Shown: piece by piece, positions 7,347 through 15,819 of the stretch
How the letters are laid out: each line of letters begins with the position of its first letter
How positions within the stretch are numbered: position 1 is the stretch's first letter
Assembly (NCBI GenBank): GCA_049999725.1
Contig: JBNGIS010014854.1
Location: 1-25,563, forward strand
Length of the DNA stretch: 25,563 bases
From: Haplomitrium mnioides
Taxonomy: Eukaryota > Marchantiophyta > Haplomitriopsida > Calobryales
Direction of reading: 5' to 3'
Made by a program: the position numbers and the translations under genes
Notes under the pieces: model-generated
What the model was told of the DNA's origin: nothing
Database searches by the model: none
The model's input: the letters and a program-made list of their open reading frames with translations, nothing else

Positions 7347-8675
7347 CTCAATGTGAAATAATAACCTTGATATGAGTTCTAGTGGTGCCTTCATATAGAT
7401 CTGAGAGTCAATTATGCCGTATAGGTAGGCTATAATAACGTCCATGATGTGCATTATGAGGTTCCGTTGAATGGCGAATGCTATCATATATTTGTATGTA
7501 ATGGAGTCCATTACGGGTGAATATGTCAGGTTGTAGTCTCTGCCAGGTATTTGAGTGTATCCTTTTGCAACGAGTTTGTCCTTGTATCTGGTGACGTCGC
7601 CCTTTCCATTTCTTTTTCTGACAAATATGAATCTGTAGTCGATCAGGGTCATGTCGGGCGTTGCTGAAGTGATGAAGCCAAAAACTTGGCGATGAATCAG
7701 AGAATCTAGCTCTGAGTTAATCGCTTGTTCCCATTGTGGCCAGTCTTGTCTGGATTGTGCATCCCGTACGGAGATGGGATCTGGTGTATTGTCATCTATA
7801 CTTTGAGATACTAAGTAGGAAAACATGTCGTCTATGTCTGTTTTGTCTCTTGTCCAGATATGGCCGGTATGCGAGTAGTCAATAGATATCTCGTCATTGT
7901 CTGGAATTGTTGATCTCATCGTGTCCGATGTTCTGTCTTGGGTTGGTAGTATGTCGATATTGGTGTGATGTGATTGGCCGGGTTTCGGCTTATTTTTGGA
8001 GCCAAGCGGGCGTCCTCTTTTGGCTTTGGGCGCAATATCATTAGCAGGTTTGGATTCTTTTTGTAGTCTTGTAGGTGCATTTGCTGCGTCGATATGGGAT
8101 TTGGTAATACCTGCTACATCACTGAATGCATCTGGCGTTTTCGCTAATGTCTGTTGGATGTGAAGTATTTTCTGTACTTCATAGTCAGATTGTCTTGTCC
8201 TGGCATCAGGTTGAAGGATTGAGTTTTTATGCCATATCAATTCCTCTGTATGTGTTGTTGGGTTGGTAGACGTGTCCTGTGTTAAGGGTGGGAACGTATC
8301 CTCAAAGAATTGGCAATCCGCGAATTGTGATTTGAAAACGTCGGATGTGCTAGGTTCGAGGCATCGAATTATTGATGTTGATTCAAAACCAATATATATC
8401 CCTCTCTGACGCTGTGGTCCCATTTTGGTTTGGTTGGGGCCGAGGATTGGTACCATGACCAGACATCCGAAGGTACGGAGGTGTGTAATGTTGGCGGGTA
8501 TGCCTATCGCAAGTCGGTGTGGTGAGTAACTGTTGAAGGCTGATGGTCTGAATTTTATTAGGGTGGCTGCATGCAGTACGGCATGGCCCCATGCAGATGT
8601 AGGAAGGCTCGTGTTCAGCAATAACGGTCGAGCGATAAGTTGTATATGTTTAATTGCCGATTCGGCTATCCCATT
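7347..8675 (-). pseudogene. Copia integrase C-terminus and reverse transcriptase N-terminal half
   Basis: The frame continues from the integrase across TAG 8678-8676 with NGIAES (about 8675-8658), the integrase region containing its third acidic residue, then PTSAWGHAVLHAA (about 8607-8569) and the GAG-to-RT linker, which has a basic KRGRPLGSKNKPKPG stretch like an AT-hook or nuclear signal (about 8025-7980). The RT begins near 7735 (WPQWEQAINSELDSL) and shows RYKDKLVAKGYTQIPGRDY, SPVMDSITYKY and AYLYGIIDSQIYMKAP (about 7437-7390). Reading stops being RT-like after YMKAP, where the repeat block starts. No stop interrupts the RT part of this segment. Confidence 0.9.
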
Positions 8676-9176
8676 CTAGAAATGGACGTGGGGTACTGAG
8701 TATTGGATATCTATGCCTGCTGATGTGCAGAATTCGTCGAATGTTTTAGACAAAAATTCGCCGGCGTTGTCAACTCTGAGAGTTTGGATCGGGTATTCGG
8801 AGAATTGTGTGGTTAGCTTTAGGATTTGTGAGAGTAGTTTGGGGAATACCATATTTTTTGGTTGTGAGTAGAGATACTTATGACCACTTTGATGATGCAT
8901 CAATGGTTACTAGAAAATATTTGAATGGCCCGAATGGAGGGTGAATAGGTCCACAAACGTCTGCATGGATCCGTTCAAGGAATCGGGGGATTTTTCTGGT
9001 TTTTTTTGTATTGGATGTATGATCTTAAGTTTTCCTTGTGCACATGCCATGCATGGAGATGCGGGGGATAACGGTTGTACGTTGTCAAGAATGCCTATGT
9101 TATTATGTTTTAGTTTGTAAAACATGTCTTTGCATGGGTGTCCGAGTCGATTATGCCAGAGTTGAGCATTCGAGAT
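8676..9176 (-). pseudogene. Copia integrase zinc-binding domain and catalytic core, frameshifted
   Basis: After TGA 9179-9177 the same frame gives QLWHNRLGHP and PCMACAQGK, the H-H-C-C zinc site of the pre-integrase domain (about 9161-9030). The core then appears in another frame: IHADVCGPIHPPFGPFKYF with the first catalytic Asp (about 8978-8920). It returns to the original frame near 8885 for PKLLSQIL and RVDNAGEF (second Asp, about 8783-8755) and ends in PHVHF before TAG 8678-8676. Two slips that cancel, close to a T8 run near 9000-9007, explain this. A stop also lies inside the shifted stretch. Confidence 0.85.
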
Positions 9177-10670
9177 TCATATTGAGGATGTAAGGTATGA
9201 ATAAATGTGTGTCATGTATAGTCCGGGTGGGGACAGAGGGAAGGTTTCTTGTATTTGCATATTAAGTCCTGTTGGTAGCATAATATGTAAGACTTCTGTG
9301 TTAGATGTCCTACCTGTTTGAATGTGATATCTGTTTCGTCGGATATCTCGGAAGCTGATAAGGTTCCTTGTGGTCGTAGGTGCATATATGGCTGAAGGAA
9401 TGTTCAGTATGGTTCCGTTTGGGAATCGTACTGTGGCTGGGCCATAGCCTTCTTCTATTTGGTTATGGTCGGTGATAGTTGTCATTTGCCGAGAAGAAGG
9501 AGTGATCGAAGAGAAGAGGTTTCGATCATGTAGGATAGTGTGCGAGGAGCCACTATCGACAATACATGTGTTGCTGTGGTCTGCTGCCTGAGTAGGATCC
9601 AAATGTTGTATCGTATGGCTTTCAGAATGCATGTTGTATGTCGGGTATTCGTCGACATCGAGGATTTCCAGGAGATTCCCATGGACTTCAGGTTGTGTAT
9701 ACCTGGTACTATTTTGGTACAGTTTGGCCAGGTGTGCAGGGATTCGGCATACTGATTGTGTATGTCCTCGAGTTTCGCATCTGTGGCATGAGGTCTGAGT
9801 GTTTCTCTATTGGGAGAAGTGTTTTCGGTCGCGCATATGTTGTCGACCACCTCTTGGTGTCCATGGACGTGTTCTGCGCTCAGGTCTGTTGGGGGTATAA
9901 GGCCTGCTATTCTTGTCCTTGTTTGTGAAAAATGGAGGTCGGTTGGTATGTGAGTATTTCGTACTCCCCCTGAATCTGGGATTTCCTCTTCCGCTACTTC
10001 TTCCTCTTCCTGTGTGAGGTCCTCGAGTACGGTTTGCAGGGTGTGTATGGTGTTGTGTGTAGTGTGATTCAGGGTTTGCGGGAGGTGCAGCAGAACCGGG
10101 AGGTCGCTTTTTCGCATTCTCCATGAGTAGAATTTGATGTTTCTCGACTAGGAGCATATATGCGATAAGGTCTGAGTATCTTGTGAATCGCATGTTGCGA
10201 TATTGGGATGCCAAGATAAGGTTGCTTACAGGAAATGTTGATAGGGTCTTCTCTATCTGTTCTTCATCCGATATATGGTGGCCGCATATGGCCAACTGGG
10301 AGGCGATCCGGAATAGTTCGCTATTGTAGTTCACAATCGATGTGTGATCTTGGACGCGGAGGTTTATCCAATCATGTCTCGCTGCGGGGAGTGATATGGA
10401 TGTCAAATGGTCGAATCTTAATTTGAGTTCATTCCAGAGTATTTTGGGGTTGTGGTGATTCAGGTATTGAAGCTTGAGTGGTTCCACGATATGGTGGCGG
10501 ATGAGGATTAAGGCTCGAGCAGCGTCGCGAGGGTTTGTGCCCTCGTCGTGTGTTAGGATATCCAAGATGCCCTTTGATGTCAGGTACGTGGTAATGTCCA
10601 GGGACCATAACTGGTAGTTCGATCCATCGAGTTTTAGTGATGGGAATTTCAATGAACCTACGGGGTTCAT
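9177..10670 (-). pseudogene. Copia Gag and protease
   Basis: The chosen ATG (10670-10668) gives MNPVGSLKFPSLKLDGSNY, the usual copia Gag opening with a following W. The UBN2-type Gag region continues with ILWNELKLRF and a basic Arg/Gly/Pro tail (about 10050-9830). TAG at 9809-9807 breaks the frame, but the same frame continues into a perfect CX2CX4HX4C zinc knuckle at 9788-9747. The protease follows with CIVDSGSSHTI (active-site DSGS at 9557-9546). Frame identity across the stop shows Gag and Pol were one polyprotein. Gag packages the RNA and the aspartic protease would cleave the polyprotein. Confidence 0.92.
9747..9788 (-). other. Gag CCHC zinc knuckle
   Basis: The - strand encodes CHRCETRGHTQSVC, a perfect CX2CX4HX4C nucleic-acid-binding knuckle, in frame with the upstream Gag and downstream protease. 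Confidence 0.9.
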
Positions 10671-11302
10671 GTTTGGTTGATTCCCAGTGTCCAGCCGGTC
10701 TGGATTTGGTAATCGTCCAGAGCATGTTGCTGTGCTTAGTTAAACCAGAGCATGGATGATGAAGGAAGAAAGAAAAGAGAAGAACGATGCGCAATATGAT
10801 CAGTACTGCGGGTCTCCGCGTATAGCGGGTATGTTTTAGATCTGGTACCTGTTTATGTTTTCTTCTTAATGCAGGAAATCAAAAAAAGATGAAATGAAAT
10901 TGAAGTATCCTCTGAACTGAAAAAGGAAAAAAAAATAGAGGAAAAGTAAATGTGCTGGAAAAGAAATTGGCAGGTCTGGGCTAGAAACTACCATGTAATG
11001 TATTTCTATGTTGAATGGAAACTGTCCTGTTGTCGTCGGCGTTGCTCGTCGTTCGTCCCGGTCAGTTGCGGTCCGCCACTGTGCTTTATCATTCGCGAGT
11101 CGGTTCGCATGCGCGAGCAATCACCTTCGAGAGAAAAAAAATGCTAGTGCAGAGCAATGTCGCGTTGGAGAAAAATGGTCTTAAGTGTGCGTTCACACAA
11201 AAAAATTTGCTGGAGGTCTGAACATCATGCCTGCAGTGTCTCTGCCATGAGTCTCTGTTGGTATGAAAAAAAAATTTCGTAGAGTCCTTTGTGCTGATAA
11301 CG
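10671..11302 (-). other. Copia 5' leader with primer-binding-site candidate
   Basis: This is the untranslated leader between the 5' LTR and Gag, presumably with packaging signals. Immediately after the LTR the - strand reads CGTTATCAGCACAAAGGA (about 11302-11285). TTATCAGCAC is in the primer-binding position and partly resembles the TGGTATCAGAGC site used by many copia elements for initiator Met tRNA, but does not match it well. The remainder has only unconvincing short frames. Confidence 0.55.
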
Positions 11303-11437
11303 TGTTGTAGCATATGAGAGACACACAACAATAGACAGCGCCGCACCTTTACTTCATAGATGGAATCTCCCACTGAATGTTGTACATAACCCTATCTATA
11401 TATAGGGTTCTTCCTAGTCCATCCTAGTCCTATAACA
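11303..11437 (-). repeat. Copia 5' LTR (135 bp)
   Basis: This copy matches 5015-5149 at 131 of 135 positions. On the - strand it starts transcription of the element; a TATATATA box lies at 11397-11404 inside the AACCCTAT/ATAGGGTT dyad. It abuts the primer-binding-site candidate at 11302. Confidence 0.95.
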
Positions 11438-11444
11438 AAAATGA

Positions 11445-14264
11445 TTTTTTTCAAAAGAAGATTTTAGTCATAAATTTGATGTTTTTGAATACCAAATGTT
11501 CCCAAAAAAAAAATTCAACTGCCAAGTGAAACAGGAACTCAGTAGCGGTTCTTGGTTCAAAGTAGCGGCTATTTACTACACAACTTATTTGAAAGAGAAA
11601 GATCCTTATTGTATTCTTAGTTTCTCGGGTTTTACAAAACATTGGAGAACTCATTTTCCAAATGTAAAAATTCCAAAATGCAATAGATTTGCTATTTGTG
11701 AAACATGCAAAGAAATAAAATCTTTGCAAGAAAAGTCTGTCTTGGAATCCGACAAAGGTATCAAATTTCCTTCTCTTTTGACAAGTTTGGCTAATCTATC
11801 CTGTTTTTTCTAGACTCAAAGCTTAGTTCTAGAGATGTTATGTTTTCTCAACTTATATTCAAAAGATTTTTCTTTTTTTGGAAATTATTCAGCAAGGAAG
11901 ATTTGAGTCGAAAAATTCTTAGCAAGTTGAGTTGTGAGAAGAGTGTTTATGCTCACATAGAGTTTGTTGTTTTATATTTCAATTTTAACCTTGTCTGCAG
12001 TCAAATAAAGTGAGAAAATGAATTTGATTCTTGGTGGTGACCTTAGCCTTGCAACAATTTTTGTTTTTGTTCCTTTTAATCAAGAGCTCTTGTGTGAAAA
12101 AAAATTGCAAGAATTGTTTTTGTTGTTTGAAAATCTTATGTGCGCATAGGATTTGTTCTTATTTCTTTTAAAACCAATCGCGACAACAGTCATAGCAAGC
12201 CATGATATTGGTGTTGTTGTATTGGTTCTATACGTGCATACGATTAGTTGTTGTCTCCATTCATCGTATATGTTCAGAGGATGTGTTCTAGTTCCCTTTG
12301 TTTGCAAATCTTGTTTTTCTCTTTTTGAAATAGATTTTCCTTTTTTCAAATTGTATAAAGTTTATTTTTAATCTTTTACAAAGTTTTTCACTTCTACGAA
12401 TTCAAACATTTGTTTAAGATAACTTGAATGTTTGCGACACTTGAGGTTGTGTTTTGAAGTTACAAGTATTGACATATGTTTTATTGAACTACTTTTATGC
12501 TCTTTGTGCTTTGTGATGATGCAGTCAAATATAATTGCCAACTGTTTCTTCATCGTGACCAACAAATGAAAGAAAGAACAAAACTTGCAAAGCATCGAAG
12601 AAAATGTTATATGGATGGTCAAAAGTACTTGGGAATTGTCATTGATGGAATGGATCAAAAGAAAACTGTTATTCTGCATTGGCCTTTGCCACCAAAAAAC
12701 ATTGATAAAGATTATTTGGTGGGTGTGCATGTTGTTGGTGCCTTAATATTCAATCATGCTCTTTCTTCGAAGATCTTCTTAATGTACGGAAACTTGAGAA
12801 GCAATTCTAATTTGACAGATATTGTGCTCAACAAAATATTGCATGACTTTGAAGTCTCGCTGCTTCCAACTTTGTATCTTCAGTTAAATAACAATACACG
12901 AGAGAATAAGAATTCTATCTTGTTTGGATATCTTAGTCTCCTTATTGCCAAGAATGTTCTACAAAAAATCAAGGTGGGATTTCTCATGGTTGGCCATACT
13001 CATAATCAAATTGATCAAATATTCAACCGATTCTCGAAACGTTTAAAACATGTCAAAGCTTTCACGATTATGAGTCTTAGTGAGGCACTTTAATTATCCT
13101 ATAATCCTAAACCTCATGTGACTCTTTTGTTGGAAACTTGGGAATTCAAAATGTTTCTAGAGCAATGTTCCTCTCTAGTTCAAAGGATACATGATATTAC
13201 TTTTAATCAACAATTCAAGTTCCAGTTAAATGATTCCAATGCGAAGATTTGGAGTAAACAGTTTTTAATACATGAATTTTGGCTACCTACGGATGGTATT
13301 TGTCAACTCAAGTGCCTACCTGAAGTGGACAGAGAAATTTTGAGTTCAGTGTTGATTCCTCTCAAGGCATATTCTAAATTCAAACGATCTCAAAAGGAAG
13401 AAAGAGAAGTGGATGCCGAGAAAGTAGTATTTTCAATAAGGGACAACATAAGTGAGAACTACTGCAAGTTCTTTACAGATTCTGATATTCAATGGTGGAA
13501 TGACTTTTTTCTTGCCCAATAAGAGATTGCGGCCTGCATCCTTGAAAACAAAATGAGGACTCAAAGTAGAATTTACCTTTCCACCTTCACAACAGTCAAA
13601 CACTTGTAATGATTCTCAAAATGTTTATCTAAGTTCTCAACGTGATGCTCAACTCAGAGAAGAAGATATACTGGTATAGCAAATACTTTCTACACATCAA
13701 GCAATCTATGATAGAGCACATAGGCCATGAGAAAGGACTCTTTTGCACAATACTCAATACGGGCATAAATTCAGAAATGTATATAAGATGAAAGCTAGAA
13801 TGTTTATTTGTGTTGTTGCATCTTTGGATCCAAAAGGCAGACCATTTTGGGTTGCCAAAGTTCTCAAAGTTTTATCATTTGATGAGGAAGATCCCCCAAA
13901 CCTGAAATGATTACGAGTTCAATAGTTTGCTTGTTTGGCTGAAGATGCAGTTTTTGGACAATACTTCCCAAAAACAATAGCAGCAACAAAAGGGAAACCC
14001 AAATCCAAGTTACATATTGATGTACTTGATGTGACACAAATCACGATTTTGTCTTTTGATTTTCTTGTTACAAAAAAAAACCAATTGAGAAAAACCACTC
14101 TAGCTACCATTAAAGCAAAAATATTTGAGTACAAAAGACAAAAAGCCCTCAATCCTAATATGTTTCAAAGAGATTCAATCACTACCATTAATACTGAGAC
14201 AGATCAACCAAACCTTGATGAATATTTTGAATCTGAACTCAAAGAAGTCAAGATAAGTGACTAA
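11445..14264 (+). pseudogene. DUF7869-like transposase-type gene, two exons, decayed
   Basis: Exon 1 is open from at least 11445 to 11757 (the ATG at 11496 may not be the true start) and encodes a Cys-containing region with FTKHWRTHFPNVK and NRFAICETC. The intron is 11758-12524 (GTATCA...GATGCAG), in phase 1. Exon 2 runs 12525-14264 and has VIDGMDQKKT (about 12640-12670), LQLNNNTRENKN (about 12878-12913) and FLMVGHTHNQIDQIFNRFS (about 12978-13034). That series (D..DN..EN.N..GHTH..D..F) is the hallmark I associate with DUF7869 proteins, thought to be transposase-derived. The usual D of the second motif is N here. Lesions: TAA 13091-13093, TAA 13520-13522, a frameshift between 13522 and 13800, and stops near 13907 and 13922. 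The C-terminal segment (RPFWVAKVLKV, about 13842-13875) fits the family's tail. The copia element sits immediately upstream and may have cut off the 5' end. Confidence 0.7.
11758..12524 (+). other. Intron of the DUF7869-like relic, with degenerate repeat cores
   Basis: Joining 11757 to 12525 restores one continuous frame (donor GTATCA, acceptor GATGCAG). Inside are three scattered cores of the minisatellite type: TATGCTCACATAGAGTTTG (about 11948-11966), TATGTGCGCATAGGATTTG (about 12137-12155) and TATACGTGCATACGATTAG (about 12228-12246). Short frames inside the intron on either strand look random. Confidence 0.6.
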
Positions 14265-14649
14265 AGTCATTTAAGAGTTTTGTTTTATATTTTGTATTTT
14301 CAAATATATTGTAACTTAAGATTATTATTTTAGAAAGTATTTGAGAATCTTTTGAAGCGACTTACTAAATTTTTCTACCAACTTGAACTTTTTACTGTAA
14401 ATCATTCCAAGTTGAATGTTATTCTCTATAAATGAAACTTAAATCTGTAGTTAATATTTTTATTTTCTTTGTAAAAATATTTTCTTCTCCAAAATGTAAA
14501 TATTTTGTTTCCAACTTTATTGTTTTTTAGAAGAGTTAAAGGTTATTGTTTCGCTAAAGCATTTGCTCAAATTAACTAATTACTTTTCTCTTGTTAGGAT
14601 TTTGATGTATAACTTAAAATCTTTCGCGTTGTTTGACTTAGATATAGAG
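14265..14649. other. AT-rich non-coding stretch
   Basis: This lies between the end of the DUF7869-like relic and the left inverted-repeat arm. I see no reading frame, repeat core or RNA structure of note. Whether the inverted repeat continues into it cannot be tested, because the other arm leaves the window at 25563. Confidence 0.4.
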
Positions 14650-14859
14650 CTTTGTACTCGTTTTACTTTTAGCTTCCGAATTAGAAATCAAAATCTTTTG
14701 TGTGCATAAAGTTTGTTGCAAAAAATAGAACATTTATAGTCTTTATCCTTAGCTGTAGAAGTATGAATCCTATGCATGCATAGACTTTGATTAGCAAGCA
14801 AAACGTATAACGTACAAAAACTCTTCTATGGAACCTAAAACCTAGGTTCTTGTCAATCT

Positions 14860-15030
14860 TTGTTGTGGAATGTTCAGATGGTGAGTTTGGAATCCTATCC
14901 ATGCATAGACTTTGGGGTGGAGTGTTTACATATTGAGCTTCGATTCCTAAGCGCATACGGACTTTGAGATGGAGTGTTCAGATGTTGAGCTTGGATTCCT
15001 ATGCACATATAGACTTTGGGGTGGAAATCC
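14860..15030 (+). repeat. 52-bp minisatellite, about three units (left arm)
   Basis: TTTGGGGTGG or its variants recur at 14911, 14963 and 15015, exactly 52 apart. Each follows a dyad core such as ATCCATGCATAGAC or AAGCGCATACGGAC. The same unit occurs about six times in the right arm. A further isolated core, TATGCATGCATAGACTTTGA, lies at 14771-14790. Confidence 0.9.
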
Positions 15031-15405
15031 AAGCCTTCCACAAGTTCTACTTCTCATATACAACCCTCAAGCTTCTTCATACAAAGACTACCGATTACAA
15101 CTTAGTTTGTACACAAGTGATAGACTCTTTTGTAGATCTTTAGACCTTTGTTTGGTTGAATCAAGTCAGAAACTTGGAGATGTTTCTTGTTTACAATCTT
15201 AATTCAATCTCCTTAGCTACTACTTTTTTGATTCTAAACTATGATTCATTTTTGAATATGCTTCATTGAATTATGAAATATTTTAAAATGTTGAAACCTT
15301 TTTGAAAACCCACGTTAACTTTTGATTGCATGGCTTTTCAACTACAAGAGAAGGCTTCTTTCTTTCTTGAACTTTAAAATAAAGCTCCTAAGTCCATGTA
15401 ATGTT

Positions 15406-15618
15406 TCATTTTCTTGTTTTTATGTTTACTATTGCAAACTCATTCCCTTGACTTCTAGTCCCCTTGAGCTTTTTCTTTTTGTTTTGTAATTTTTTTCCAA
15501 GAAAAAAGTTTGAAAGAGCACCATGTCTACGCGCGTCTAGAGTTTGTGCAATCAAATATATTTCAAAATAGTTTCTTGTGATATGTATTTCAAATCTTGG
15601 GCTTAGAAATGTAATCAA
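15406..15618 (-). CDS. Small open frame shared by both inverted-repeat arms (70 codons)
   Basis: It reads MITFLSPRFEIHITRNYFE... and pairs with 24458-24694 on the opposite strand, whose product is clearly related (shared LIAQTL, RHGALSNFF, SQGNEF). Both copies stay open over the shared part, but the DNA is also similar, so this does not prove selection. It has no recognisable domain, and the family is unknown. It may be only repeat DNA that happens to lack stops. Confidence 0.2.
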   Translation of the reverse strand: MITFLSPRFEIHITRNYFEIYLIAQTLDARRHGALSNFFLGKKLQNKKKKLKGTRSQGNEFAIVNIKTRK

Positions 15619-15819
15619 TGATAAATGTAATTTTTTTGGTGAAAACTTACCATAATTTTTATACTTTTCATCAAATTCGAGTTATCCAATATTTTCATAA
15701 AAACTAATAATATTGATTGATTTTGCATAACAAAATTGACTCACTCTATCATGCTTGTTGAAACAACCAAAAACAAGCCTCAAAAATTCATGTACTTTTT
15801 GTTTTTAAAAAATAACCTC

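Larger units (their letters stand above)
5015..11437 (-). mobile_element. Ty1/copia LTR retrotransposon, decayed
   Basis: The two 135-bp LTRs begin TG and end CA on the + strand and lie in direct orientation 6.2 kb apart. Flanking bases AAAAC (5010-5014) and AAAAT (11438-11442) are a 5-bp target duplication with one mismatch. Reading the - strand, the order is Gag, CCHC knuckle, protease, integrase, RT, RNase H, which is the copia order. LTRs differ at 4 of 135 positions, so insertion is fairly recent. Coding lesions include in-frame stops at 9809, 9179, 8678, 6690, 6036 and 6000 (first base, - strand), paired frameshifts in the integrase, and about 0.5 kb of tandem repeats inside the RT. It is not autonomous in this state. 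Confidence 0.95.
14650..15819 (+). repeat. Left arm of a long inverted repeat
   Basis: It is the reverse complement of 24256-25563 with roughly 85-90 percent identity by eye. Long matching blocks include the stretch near 15040-15130 (ends of TCTCATATACAACCCTCAAG) and the inner end AATAACCTC at 15811-15819. Within it are about three units of a 52-bp minisatellite and one small open frame on the - strand (15406-15618). The boundary at 14650 is set only by where the partner runs out of the window. Confidence 0.9.

Noticed and set aside
7092-7361. Leucine-rich repeat protein from the 36-bp array
   Set aside because: The 12-residue periodicity is that of the DNA repeat, both strands are open, and the block interrupts a copia RT.
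9540-9928. + strand frames opposite the copia Gag-protease region
   Set aside because: They are antisense shadows of a clear - strand polyprotein.
14265-14649. Possible tRNA or small RNA genes in the AT-rich spacers
   Set aside because: I looked for cloverleaf boxes (A and B box patterns) and stable hairpins by eye and found none convincing.
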